A stretch of 64,000 nt of DNA from Arbacia lixula (Eukaryota > Echinodermata > Echinoidea > Arbacioida > Arbaciidae): NCBI GenBank assembly GCA_963669155.1, contig CAVLGW020000002.1, forward strand, positions 248,001 to 312,000, in the 5' to 3' direction. Positions 28,101 to 43,100 of this stretch are shown piece by piece; the first letter of the stretch is position 1; the number at the start of each line of letters is the position of its first letter. The position numbers and the translations under genes are program-made. The notes below the pieces were generated by a model. The model was not told the origin of the DNA and searched no databases. It saw only the letters and a program-made list of their open reading frames with translations.

Positions 28101-31100
28101 AATGTCAATCGAGCAGACGTGTTGTTTTGGAGATGTACGACCTCGTGAACCGAAGTTTACAGGTTAATATTGTATTGACTTATAATAAAGGCATAGGTCT
28201 AAGCAAACAAAAGTGAATTCTGCCTAGCTGCTGTGACTGTATATAACCTAGCATTTGTTAACATTGCCAGAAAAAAGTCGTTTCATTTCGTTTGATATTA
28301 TTTACAATAAAACGTGGTTGATTCGAAAAAAAAGAAATAGTACGCTCGTAAATACGAAAAGGGATTGTTTAGGGGGAAAATGCTACGTCATATTTGTTAT
28401 TTCAAAAGTTTTACCTTGTGCTAGGAGAAATATGCACAATTTAACATTTGACCGAATTAACCAAGCAAATTCTATTTGCGAAAAAAAAGAACCCCTATCG
28501 CTTTGTCAAATTTGCATTTATTTTAATGAAAGAAACATACGTACGATTGGATTAAACGAACAGCTCTTCTTGAATTAACGAGCTACAAAAACCACAAACT
28601 TTGTGCTAATAATAACGAAACCTGCAAATTGTTAAAAAAAAAAAAGTTTAGTGCGTGGAGTTAGGTTAACCGCCGTCAAGATGACCAACCAGTTGTTCAA
28701 TTAAACTGTGGGCTACCTACTCCCCTCATCCCCCATTAGCCACAATTTTCTTTAGGCTTTTATGTTTTAGCTTTTACCAGAACCCTCAGCTATCAGAATT
28801 TGCCTGTTTGCAACTGCGCTGGCGGTGGGTGTGGCCTACACAGCCGTTTCCATCCTCCTCTCAAATACTAACTTAGAAATAAAATGTTAGTGCCGAACGA
28901 CATATTTTACATGTTACATTTAAGGTCACAATTATACGAAAATATTGGTTATTGCCATGAAAACGACGCAGTAAAAAGGCAATTGAAATATATGTATTTA
29001 GGAAGCACAAACCTAATCCCAATATCCAAAATTATAAATATTAAGACGTCAGAACCATAGCATTGAAAACTTAGGTGTTTTATTTGTTAACAGTCACGCA
29101 AAAAAGCACCGTTGCTATGACAACATAATGGTACTTTCGTACCATTGTTATCCAGGTGCCCGGTTGATTCTGATTGTAACTTGAGTCGTTCGATATCACG
29201 GTCATGCCTAAAAAATGAAGATGACATGGAAACGATGTCAATCAAAAAGGCAATTTTGTTAGAAAACCATTCAAATATATGTTAATACACAGAAAAAATA
29301 TAATCCTAGTTTATAGTTGTATGAATATTTAACAGGCTAGAATAGAAGCGCTCAAGAGTCATTTTTAAGTGATGACTGCCGCGCATAAAATGACTGTTGC
29401 TATCACAAAACCATGCTGCCAAAAATATTGAACGTACAGAAATATAGAAAAGTGCCATGTATATCTCATATGGTATACATTTTGCAAGGTGCCCAGTTGA
29501 TTTTCATCGGAATCTAAGGCGTGTAAGGCTATGATCATACCTAGAAACAATTGTTGTCATGGAAACAATATATAGAAAAGGCATTTTGTTTTAGAAAAAC
29601 ATTCAGATATTACAAAAATATATAGGAAAAAAAACTCATCCTAGTCTATAGTCTTATAATTATTTAGACGCCAGAATAGTAGCAATCAAGATTGAGTCGT
29701 TTCCAGGTGATAAATGTCACGCATTAAGCTACTGTTGCTATGACGAATACTTAAATTACAGAAGTATAAGAAAGTGCCATAAACATACCATATGGTACAT
29801 AAAAGAAATAACTAGGCGTCTAAGTATACATTTTCAACGTGCCCAGATGATTTTGATTAGAATCTTAGTAATTTGACAGCAAGTTCACGGTCAAAATATG
29901 GTCATTGTTATGGTAAAGATACAGAAAAAGATGTTTTTAATGAACATGTTCAATATATTATACAATTAGGGAGCACAAAACCTACTCACAGTTTCTAGTA
30001 TTATGATGGCTTATATTTCCAAATGATGTAAATCAATATGATGGCATTCCTAGGTCATTCCTAATTGAATAGTTGCCATGACAACAGCATTATATAATAT
30101 ATGAAGTAGATGTGCAAAGCACATACGAGGTACACATCAAAATCCTATCACTTTCCCAATTCACTCTTTTATCCCTTGTTTTATTTCTAATAACCATCAT
30201 ATATTATAATGTGCATGTTTCCTCTCAAACCGATAGTTCATGTTAGTGTGAGGCCATTGTCATGGGAACTCATCAATTAAATACTCGAATTTCATAAAAT
30301 GACATATTTGTATTTTTTTCCTGTCAAAACTCCATGAAAGTGCTTAGTTACATTTATTACGTGAGTAAAACAATCAAAGTCATTTAATTTCATTACATGT
30401 CAAAGTATTTTGAAATCAGTATGAAGCACTTGGTTGCTGGCATGGCAACGTCTCGAACAAATATATAGATTTTACCTATTTTAACACCAAAAGACACACT
30501 GAAATTGCAAAAAAAAAATGTGAATTTCGAGCTTCCATATGAATGCCTTCAAGATTCATTGACAGTTACGGACCTGCCCATGACAGATATTGTTGGTCGT
30601 TGTAAAATCAATGTACCTTACAAGTATATCCAAAGACTCACATCAGTAAAATCACATTGTAATATGTACCTGTATCAGGTAGATATCGTATGCTGGACAA
30701 CCTCATCTTCAGCAGGCAGCATACATGCATCTACCGAAATGTATTTCTGTTTGTGTCCATTTTTGGGTAATTATGTGGTGTAATGGATAATCATCCTGAC
30801 TTACTATCAAATGGAAGCTTCGTTTGGAAGCTTCTGTATATATTGTATTGTATCGTACTTATATTTTTTTTCAAGGCATTTTCTGAACCTCCCTTATCTA
30901 AATAGTATGTTAGCATATCTACTTTCAAAATGCCCACAATAATCACCAAGCAATACGACCAAAATATTTATTACAATCAAACAACAAAAAATACACTCAT
31001 TACTATCAACATCGGTGTGTTTAGTTATACGTAGCTCCCCCATTTAAACATACAAAAAGAAAAGAAAAACAAATAATAATGAAACAAAAATAATAACAAT

Positions 31101-34100
31101 GGATAATTATCTCATATTCTATTGTGCCTTTACCCTAGTAAGAACTTCTTGTATTTGGCATTACCACGACTTAAAAGGTGTCTCAGATCTTGATTGTGAT
31201 CAATCAATGAACTTCAGATATATAGATTATATATGGTGAAAAGACATGTATGTTCTGAAATTGTACTTCTTGATTGGTGAGACACCATGACAATGACAAT
31301 TAGAAATCACAAGAAAAGAAAGTGCCTCACCTTACCTTGGAATCGCTTTATATGTAATTAGCATATCAATTTTATTTTTGCCGCCATGGTGTTGTCATAA
31401 TAACAGCCTTTCGAGATATGACAGTTATCACTTAGAAATACTTCAATCATGATAACTTCCATTCTGGCAACTAAATATTCATAATACTATAAACTAGGAT
31501 TACGTTTCATGCGACACATTTCCATATATATGAATGATTTTCTTACAAAATTGCCTTTTTTGTTCACATCATTTCCATGGCAGCACCCATTTATAGGCAT
31601 AGTTGTGATCTTTCATGAATTAGATTACTATCAAAATCAACTGGGCACCTTGATAAATGTATACCTAGACACCTTTTTGTGTTTAATACTTACCATATGA
31701 AAAAAATATATGACACTTTCTTATAACTCTGTAACTTCAATAACTTTTTCGGTATCATGGTGTTGTCATAGCAACAGTAATTTGATGTATGACAGTTATC
31801 ACAAAGAAATGACTAAATTTTTATTTCTACTATTCTGCCATGTAAATATTCATAAAACTATAAAGAAGTTTTGTGCTGGGTATTTACATGTATTTGAATA
31901 TTTTTTAAACAAAAATGCCAATTCCTATATATCGTTCCCATGACAAAAAGTCGTTTTAGGTATGATCTTGACTTAGATTATGATCAGAATCAACTGGGCA
32001 CCTTGATAAATATATACTTAGACACTAATTTGGTGTTTCTATGTTACCAAATGAGAAATATATGGCAATTTCGTATATTTCTGTAAGTTCAATATTTTTG
32101 GCACCGTGGTGTTGTCCTAGCAACAGCCGTTTTATGCGTTGCAGTTATCACTTAGAAATTACAAAATCCTGATTGCTGCTATTCTGGCATCTAAATATAC
32201 ACAGAACCATAAACTAGGACTATTTTCTTTTTTGTTGTTGTGCATTTACACATATTTGAATGGTGTTCTAAAACATGACCTTTCATATATCTTTTCCATG
32301 AAAACAACTATTTCTAAGTGTGATTATGACCTTAGGTAACTTAGATTGTACTCAGAATCAATTGGGTAGTTTGATGAATGTATACGTAAACACTATTTTT
32401 TTACGTTATCATATGAGAAATATTTCGCTATTTTTTACATTTCGGTAATTTCAATATTTTGCACCATGGTGTTGTCATAGCAAGATTCATTTCATGCGTG
32501 ACAGTTATCACTTAAAAATGACTCAATCTTGATTGTTATTATTCTGGCATCTAAATATTTATAAAACTTTAAACTGGGATTAGTTTTTATTTGTTATTAT
32601 TTTTTTTTTTGCTGTGTATTCTCATAAAGTTTACTGGTTTTCTAGTTTAATTGTCTTTTGGTTCATATCGATTCCATGCCAACGGCCATTTTTAGGCATG
32701 ATCGTGATCTGTTATGACTGAAATTAGAATTAAAAAAATCAACTGGGCACCTTGATAAACGTATACCAAGACACTAAGTTCGTGTGTTTAGATCACCATA
32801 TATGAAATATATGGCAATTTTCTTACATTTCTGTAAATTCAGTATTTTGGGCACCATAGTGTTGTCAAAGCAACGGTACTCTTATGCATGACTGCTACCA
32901 CTTAAAATACCTCAGTCGTCATTGATTTGAGTCTAAAATCTAAATATTTACAACTTTAGAAGCGGTTATTTAACTTTGACGAGCCATTGTACATATATTT
33001 GAATGGTTTAGTAACAACATGCATTTTTTTCTGATTGTTTCCGTGGCAATAACCATTTTTTTTGGCCCATGATCTTGCCGTTAAATGGCTTAGATTAATA
33101 TCAGAATCAATTGGGCAACTCTTGAAATGAGTACTTGGATATAAATTTTGTCTTGCTATATTACCATTTAAGAAATATATGACAATTTTGAAACTTCCTC
33201 AAATTTCCAAATTTCATTGACATATTACCATGGTAACGGTCCTGTTGGCCACACCCACCACCAGTGGAATGGCAAACAGGTAGATTCTGAACGCTGAGGG
33301 TCCTGTTTAACATAAACAAAACATTTTTTTGACATTTTGGCTAATGGGAGGGGCCTTTTTGGTTACTGGTCCATTGCCTAAATTGTTTTGATTTATTTTT
33401 TTTTAAATATCACAGAAGTCATCGAGGAAACGCGAATCAACGATATCCCATGACCACCACATGCCCAGTGCTAAAAGAAAAGGTGGGGATTATTCTACCC
33501 GTTTATTCATTACAAATGGTGCTTATAAAATGATTGTCCGAGCTCAAACGAAATTGAAAGCATAACTAAAACAATAACAACATTTTTTTTTGCTTGTACA
33601 CATTAGAATGGAATTTGTTAAATATTTTGTTGGGGATATGATAGCAATTGGAAGATCATGTGGATTCGGCTTCATGCAGAAAACGGATTATAAGTTCAAA
33701 GAGGGAAGAACGTGCTAAATGTAGTATTTTTATTTGATTTGTATTGAGGGAAAGAAAAGGCATTTGTAATTATTGACATTTGTAACGTCGTGAGCCTTTT
33801 TCCAGCTTTTGGGTATTCTTTTTTTCTTGGATGAGAAACAGAGAAAACTATCAATGAAAGAACCGAAGACAATTAGCCCAGATAGTTTTTATTCATAACG
33901 GATATAATCGGGCTTAAAATGGAGTCTTGGCGGACTTCACCCAAAAACATGTAGAGTTAAGGCTAATACTTTACATACACCAATGTAATTGGGTGAAATT
34001 TGTTCGCTTGCCAAACATTACATATACAATTTACTATATGTTAAGAAATATCAATATTACCAAACGAATTTGGTATCACATAAAAGAACGTATTACCCTC

Positions 34101-37100
34101 TTCCATGTGATTGGTGTGTCATTCGGATTAAATTATATTTCAGGTGTATTTTTTTTAAGAAAAACAATATAATTTTTGTGCAAAATGCGTTCTATTTCAA
34201 TTATTTTCAAACATCGTTTCATAGAAATATATCAATTTTAAATCTATGATTTACATTACATTTTCTATCATGATTTGTTACAACTAAACAAGAAAATGTA
34301 ATCGGAAATTTTTGCCTTGAGAAGTAACTAGTAGAAGTATGACATGTTTTGTTTTTATTTTCAAATTTGTCTAAAATATTACGATTCTTCGGGCAAAAAT
34401 TACACCGAAATTTGCATTAGCTTTTGATGACAAAGCAAAGCAAAGGGCATGACATAATACATTGTTTGAAATGAAGTTCGTCAGGATACGAGAAATATTT
34501 TATAAGATACAATAAATGTTATAATGTTTGGCAAGTGTCAACTTTTCTTTGAAATCCATAGGTGTATGTCAACCTCTGGCATCAACTGTATGTGATTATA
34601 GTCGCAGCTACGAGCTATATGGAATATTTAAGGTACCTCGTTATCCATTTAATCTTTGATCGTTTGCACAGGAGTACTAAGGATACAATATTTCCTCTCA
34701 ATATTTAATAATTATGTTTCCATTTGTTACAACTTTGAATAGGTAAAGAAAGAATCAAATCAAATGATGATACAGGAATTGATCCAGGTGCACGGAGTAT
34801 TGGCGTGGCGACTAATTCAAGATGGGAACACACCTCGAACATAACGAAGAGGTGAGTTTTTAACAAGTGTAACGATACATTGATTAGTCTGCGATTAGAA
34901 ACTTTACATTTTATCACACTTTAGTTAAGCTAGATGGTAAAGAATAACATTTATAACATTACTGGTAGTTGTTTTAATGTAATGAGTTCTATATGTCATG
35001 TATCTAAATTCCAGTGACTTGCTTTTAAGTCTCCTAAGGCCTGCACTGTAAGGAAACAACTCAAACCAAAAGCCGGTAGTCAATACCTGGACACATTTCG
35101 CCTCATTTAATCCCATATGTTCATTTTACCATAACGTACTTTTTCTTCGCAGTCTGCTTTTTTTCTGCGTAACCGTGAAGGTATATAAAAAAAATCACAC
35201 ATAACAGTATAACGATTCACACGTAAATGATTTGAAACTTAAATTGTAAAATCCATTTTTAAAGACAAATATTTAACACACACCCTTCGCCCACACCAAT
35301 GCATCCACGTATTAAAATGAATTGAGTAAAAGTACCTCAGCCCCTTCCTGCACTTTGGTTAATTTTAACTATAGGTGTGAGCTCTTTTGTAAACTGTTTC
35401 GCGTTCGTTGTCGTCCTTTTTTTTAGTATTTAGTTTCGATATTTTATCCCCTTAGAGAAAGACTCGTTTTCATCATCGTTTTAAGATGATACCACTTCTG
35501 ATATTACACGTGTTTCCACTCCCCCGAGCAAACCCGAAACCTATTAACTCTCGTGATGAACCGCATGCACGCTATTACGATGCTTTTTACACGCTAACGC
35601 GCTATCGATCGGCTGCTTCGTACACGCGAGCGAGCCACTGTTACGCCACTTTCTGCGTTCATGCTCGCATTCATAAAAGCAGTTATATTGTTCATGCTTA
35701 TATTGCTTGCATTGGATTCTTTGCGTGCATCAGATAATAGACTTTCGGTCACTAAAGTGGAAAATCACTAATGCAAATGAAAGAATATAACACACGATGT
35801 ACATTGTGTCTCAATAATTTCTACTGCAAACAGTTTATAGTATAATCAAGGCATATAGCGTATTTACGGGGTCCAAGGTGATATATCTCACACAAAATTC
35901 CGAAGACACGTTACCTTATAAATATATAGCATTATGAATGTTATCTGAAGATAGAGAGACTGTATGTACAAAATGATATAGCACAGGAAATTACTTCAGA
36001 AGTAACATGTTAAAATTAACCTGAATTTTTGTTTATGGCAACATAACAATTTTGGTATCATAATAAAGCTAATCACATCTTCTTTAAGTTCCATGTATAA
36101 GTATTTTCTGTATAAGTATATATATATCATAATATAGTGGTCAAAGATGCCAAAATAGAAAAAAAGACGCGTAAACCAAAAGGACTCAAATCAAACTTGG
36201 CACACGACGGATTTTTGGGCTGATACGAATGGAATAAGCGGCCTGGCACTAGGCTCTGTTCATTTGGGACAGGCTATGGATCAATACAGCAATACACTTT
36301 TCCATGTTGTGAATACTATTAGTAACACCCTGCTTGCTCACGGAATACAGGATATATCTACTTTCTGGTTCCGGCCTCATGGAATATAAAACAGAACCCA
36401 GATATATCCCTTGTCGTGAAAACAAGTAAAGCGAGTGTGACGGTTTTACCTCTTAAATTGTATTTTTAAGACAGGTTACAGAATGTAACCAATAGCAGTC
36501 CCGCATGCGAGTCACGTGATTATGCATTAATTCTTAACTGATTTTTCGAGCCGAGCATTTGTTGTGAAGCACTGTGCACTTTTTTTTTAAAGCAATTCCC
36601 TTTTTGTGTACAAACTCTATGCAAGTTATGTTGCTCTGAGCCGATTAATCCAGCGCGCGGTGTATGCGCTTGTGCACGCAAGCTAGCTGCATTCGCATGC
36701 GCTTGAGCGTGTTGTTTACACTTTCACGGAGTACGGGCTCATATTCAGTGGTTGGAATCGCCACTGCGCATGTGCCCAAAGATGAAAAAACACCATAATA
36801 TATTAAAACAATAACAACAACAATACGTAAATAGGTAATGCGGGCTCATATTACTCTTTTCATATGTTAGACAAAGTAAATTAGGTAAATACAGGTTTGC
36901 CTCAAAGACAAATTGAGCAATCAATTTACAGAATTCATGAAAAATGGCCCACGAAGTGATAAATACGTAGACATGTGTGGAGAGCTCTATTTTGCACAAT
37001 GTGCAGTTTGTTCATACGAAATATGCCAGTATTTCCACAAACAACGTAGCAGTGGTCAATGTTGCATAGTAACATTTAACAAAAAAATGATGCTTGTCTC

Positions 37101-40100
37101 TGAGAGGTAATTATTCGTATTACGCACAGTAAGTAGAGATTACATTGGTGTTTGTTTTCGCTTCTGCTTTCTTTCGACTGCAAATTCTCATTAAATTGTT
37201 CATCTAACATTTCCTCTTAGTACCTGCCTCGTGCAATCAACCTGATAATTGTCCCGCACACCTAACATACATTATTTTCCTTGTTCCTGTAAAGAGAAAT
37301 GTGCATTTAGCTTATTAAATTTCAATTAGACGTGTGCAAAAGCAAGGTCGTTATGGAGCATACCCTCAAAACTATTTACATTATGCCTACTGCTAAAGGC
37401 CTACCCACATGTGTTAGCTGTATACAATAATTAAGTGCTTTACAGCTTTAGCTAAGTCATCGACAGCGGCAAGGAATAAGAACGGGCAAGTATTTAGCCT
37501 TGCGGGATTGCGAAGTAAGTCCCTAAAATTTAAGTACGTTCGCAGACATTCGAGGAAGCTCAACATATTTCTTCAAAATATAATAATCGATCTTTCTTTA
37601 ATGTAAGTGCACTACGCCAGTACGTTAAAAAAAGTTTACAGTGATGTTCAGTTGAACTGTTTCTGTGGAAAATCCCGATATGAAGTTAGACTTAATTCTG
37701 TTGAAATACAATTGTATCAATCATTTTAGCCAACATTTGAATTACCGATACCAGTCTGTACTGCTCTATTTTCAAAAACAGTGGTAACTTTAGACTTTTT
37801 GCACTGAAAAGACACTACTCCAACCCGCGGGAAAAGGTTAATTAAATGACACACTTAATAAACAATAAACGGTGCAATCATACAAACAAATGTAGCGTGT
37901 ATATCGTCTGGATCGGTTTCTAACCCTAACCCTCCCAGACAAGTTATCTAAGTCCAATAACTTATCTCACTCTAAAAACTCAATGTGACACAAAATCGGT
38001 TTCCATATTTCCTCTCACATCACCCAGGTAGGCATCATTGTCCTGCTAACCTTTACAAAAAAAAGAATGTTAGTTTTACTGTTTACAAGTGTATCTTGGT
38101 CACGCACAACTTCACGTTAAGCCTTGATATTCGAGGAACAATTTGAATTACGCTTGCGTTGTCATGGTTGTGGTAACACATGTTCATAGATAACCACAAG
38201 GCGTGTATTTTTGTTTTCAACAGGTCTTACTGTGTGTTTTAGCTTAAATAGCCTATAAAAAGACATACCTTTTGTATTTAGAATGTTGATACTGGCACTT
38301 TTTACGGTCTCTCATTGGATATTTTTTGTGTGCGTTCCGGTACCCGCCATGGTGTTCCCAAGAATGATTCTTGCGCTGCGGACACCGGGGCGGTGGGATT
38401 TCACGCTCTTTTTTGTCCTATAACTGCAGTGTTGCGCACGCACCAAGCAGGCTTTTGTAACTCGAGATTTGATCGGTCAGGATCTCAGAGCAGGTCAAGA
38501 GATCCCTTACTCGTATATATTGCCACAGTGTACGTACATATAGATTTATGTTTATCTACGCTACACGTAAGGTAATTCATGAACGTGTTGTAATGACAGT
38601 TACTTTTGTGTAGATAACAAGGCCTTAATATATTTATGCCTACTTTTTCAAGCAATGTGTAGTGCTGAGGGAGTCGTATGAGCGGTCCTATCTGTCATTG
38701 TGGGGTATATAATTAGTGACCCAAGAGACTGACGCCACATGCATTTCCATGTGCTTTAACTAACATACATTTTTCCCTTCTTAACGACGTAAATAACCTA
38801 ACTGCAGCAAGGAATTGCTAAAAAAAAATGACTGCTAAATGGAAGTTAGCACTTGGGGGGCTTTTTCTAGCAGCTCAAGTGCCATTTGCTTCTGGGAAAT
38901 GGTGATATGCAGAAAAATTGGTGCTGAAATGAAGTGCTGAATATCAAGACGCGCGTTTTCGCACATAAAGTGCTGACCCGCAAGGAGTTGGTCCAGTGGT
39001 GTTGGCTCGATGTACAAGATACGCACCTGTAGTGCGAGTTTAACCGGACCGGGAGCCATGCGTAGATACAGCGTGGCGTACCGTTTAAGTCACTGCATGT
39101 GCGATGCATGAGCTTAGCGCTAGCGCAACCGCGAAAGACGTTCATTTTGCAATGGCTTATACACTAGCAGAGCCAACACCAAGTCCTAACATAATTTTAG
39201 GTAACTTAGACATTAATTGTAGAACTGTAAAGCCAACCTACTTTTTAAATTTCCCCCATTTTGTACCTGCTACCGGTGTAAGGAGTACGTACGATGTTTT
39301 AGGATGGCTAGCGGCAGCGCGCCGGGCACTGTGCCTGCGGCAGCGGCCCACCTGGGCCTATGGACTAGCAGCTCTAGGCATAAGGTGCATGTGCTATATA
39401 CAGTTGAGGCCAAAAGTTTACATACACTCATGGAATTCAGTAAAATTTGTTTACTTGCCAAACATCGTAAGACTTACTATGTCTTCAGAAATGCAAATAC
39501 TACCATGACGAATTTGGTATCAATTGGAAGAGCGTATCAAGTTCTTTCACATGATTGGAGTGCTGTTGGGATTAACTTATATTTCAGGTGGAATTTTATT
39601 TGAGGAAAATCAAGTAATATTTGTGCCAAATGTATTTTATTTTGTGTTATTATATTTTCAAAAATCGTTTCATAGAAATATATAAATGCCAAATCTATGA
39701 CGTTATTACATTTTCTACCATGATATGTCACCACTGAACAAAAAAGTGTTATCTGAATGATTGTGTTGAGATGTAACTAGCACAAAAATGAAATGTTTTT
39801 GTCAGTTTTTTTTTTAATTTGTCTAAAATATAAAGATTTTGGGGAAAGAATGACACCTAAATATTCTTCACCGTCTGATGACAAATTAATGAGATGAAGG
39901 GGCATTACATACTCACCTGCTTGATATAAAATTTGCCATAAAAGCACAAATATTTCATAACATAAAGTAAATTTTATGATGTTTGGCAGGTGTCAACTTT
40001 TCTTTGAATTTCCTGGATGTATGTAAACTTCTGGCCTCAACTGTAGCTAACACAAGACTTGACTAATATTTCATACACATCCTAGTGAGATTTCACATCA

Positions 40101-43100
40101 TTCATTTCATAGATTTTCAAATCTCAGAGGCAAGTCTTGTATGGGACTCCTTACAGATTGTAAGTGTTAGCTCGTACATGTACATTATGCCTTCTGCATT
40201 TTACGACATTAAGGGGGATTAGAGTAAAAATGATGGAGATGCGAAGTAGACGATAATGTAAATTTACAGTGCAAAAATAATTCTGGATGATTGACTGTGT
40301 ATGTTCGCAGTACAGGACTACAGGACCAACCGTACAGTATTTCTGATTGGCTGGTGTGACCGACACATTGACGGTGCCGATATCCACTTCTCTCTGATAC
40401 GAATAAGTCAATATTACTGATGTCCCCAACACAAAAAGCAATATAAAAAACACCATGGCGGTGCCGATGTACACTACCTATATTTTAACACGCGAATGTG
40501 CTACGTATTGCTAATTATTACGATGATTATCATCAAGGCAGGTAACATTAAATAAAACTCATTTTCACTGGATGAAGATAAGATTACTTAAAAGCTCAAG
40601 AATGAGGGTTTCATCAACCTAAACATGACGTGATATGTGTACCTCCATCATTTGACAATGTTCCGGCTTGAACACATCTAACTGTCGTTTTCTTTTCCAG
40701 TGAAAATATTAAACAAAAATAGCAAGTAAATTGTACTTTCTTTACTGGTGAATAACTATGCAAGTCAAGTGTGAAGTTAAATCCAATGATCAGGAGGATT
40801 AAAACTAAAATATCTGAAGGGGGCATAAAATCTAAAATCGTAGATACAGAAATGACATTTTTGCCTGTATACACTGACATGTTATATATGGGAAGCTCGA
40901 TTCTAGGACAACTACCCCCTGGACAACTACCCCGCGGACAACTACCCCCAGGAAAACTACCCCCAGGACAGTTACCCCCAGGACAACTACCCCGTAGGAC
41001 AAATAGCCCCCATGACAATTACCACCTAGGACAACTACCCTCCACATTCGTCTATAAATACGATAACTATAATGCATGCCATTTAATGAAAGAAAACAAT
41101 TTCGTAAAAAAGAAAAGCCGCAATGCTGAGAGATCAAGTATGTGACCTTGAACTAAAATTGCTTGGATGAATCCGAAATCATTTATCTAATCCATTTAAG
41201 ACTTAAATTTAATCATTTCAGATCCAGTTTAATCAGTTTCGGTTCTTGAAAGTATATACTTATATTATATACATAGTGATAGCGGTCATCTTGGATATGC
41301 TAATTAGGGTCACATGGGATACTTTTTCCTGTTTGTAAGTCCCAACTTTCTTTTTAGTAGATACTCTGGCGGATCTAAAAATCACAGTGACTAATCGTTT
41401 TAGGGGGAGGGGGGGGGGGGTGCACGGGAACCCCTCCGAGCTACTAAATAGCGCGTGTGAATCATTCAGTAACAGTGCATTACCAAGGAACGATGGATGT
41501 CATTACGAATGCGTGCAAGCACTCACATGGTGGCTCACTTCAGTGTACGAAGCAACCGAAGCAGCATAACAATAGCGCGCATGCGGCTCTTTGGCTCTGT
41601 AAGAGTTAAAGTATCATATGTCAATTACAGACAAAAAAATAGCTTTTCATTTGAAAGTGGCATGTAACTACATTATCAGCTACAATGACATATAATTTGT
41701 CATATCACCTATTTCAGGCTTTTTATTTTTTTTTTATTTATACAGCTACAATTGACATATGCATTTAAAACAACAAATCAACAAAGAGTGGAAACTCTTT
41801 CCCATTCAAATGTATTTTTGCAAGTGAATTTTTCCTTTAAGATGGGCAGATATGGAAATAAACGTGATAAATAAACAATTGCCTTGCCATTATGACTGGT
41901 ACATAATGGAAATTGTCTTTTTTTATGTAGAAATGATATTTGTATTGCCATGATGCACTGCAATTGCCACAACGTTGTATTTTCCATAGACAAATTTTTA
42001 ATAACTTTTACATTTCTTATAAGGCACCAATACCCATTGTTTTCTTACATTTCATTTAAGGTAAGAATACTTTTTTAAGCAATTCCATTTGTTATGAGCA
42101 ACTTACCAACAGCCTAAACCCCGATGGAGCACACACAGGAAGGAGTATGAACAGGAATGGCGCTTGAAGTTGCAGTGAGTCCTCCTCCAGTTGCTGGATC
42201 AGGAACAGAAGGATGTTCTTTGAGAGCATGTGCAGCATGTCTATGATTTGATGGAAATAAAAATTGTTCTTTGTTTTACATTGATTTCAATAAAACAGAT
42301 TCATAATAATGATAATAAACATATCATATAATATTGATTACCTAACAAACATGATAAAAAACATGTTGACAGCTTAACCGTTTCCTGTTGAAACTCAAAG
42401 CTCCATTAAAAACTTGATGAGCAGCTTTCGGAAAACAACTTTAATTATTTTTCTATAATGTTTTTTGAGACACGATTCCATATTTTCACTCCAATGAAAG
42501 ATGTTGAAAAATTACCTTATGTTGTTTTACACTGACGTATATATAGCTGTCCCTGATCTTCCATCTAGTGGCACAGTTGTGATATATCAGTTGACAATAT
42601 TTTATTAGAGTGTAAGAAACGTTGCCACTAACTAAATCATATACAAAAGTTAAAACCCATAAGAAGTGTAGTACTTAAATAGTCAGAATCTTTAACTTGT
42701 GGAACAAAGGTCTTGAATGAGTTTTCCATGAACTTTAGGTAATTGCTCTCATTGCCATCTTTTGGGCATACAATATGCATTTTAAGTTAGTCTCGTATGT
42801 ACATCCCCACAATTCAATGTCATATGAAAATGTGGCTACATTAACCCTTGATACAACCTCAATAATACATTCTGCGGGACAAATGCCTTAGTCTGAATAA
42901 AATACCAACCTTGTAACGAACATTTTTATTAACCATTTTGATAAGTTCTATCCATGTTAGGTGATTACAATTTGAAGTCCTACAAAGGATGCCATATTCA
43001 GATATTTTTCAGCCAGATATTTCAAGAGCACCGTTAAAATTTACGAATCGTATTTTAAAACTAGTTTTCTTGAGGTTAATTGTGACCTTGTTAGCATAAC

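Noticed and set aside
37921..37942. CCCTAA-like units suggesting telomeric repeat
   Set aside because: Only about two units; chance or a trivial interstitial trace.
40771..41145. 124-codon frame with GQLPPGQLP repeats
   Set aside because: Produced by the 15-bp minisatellite.
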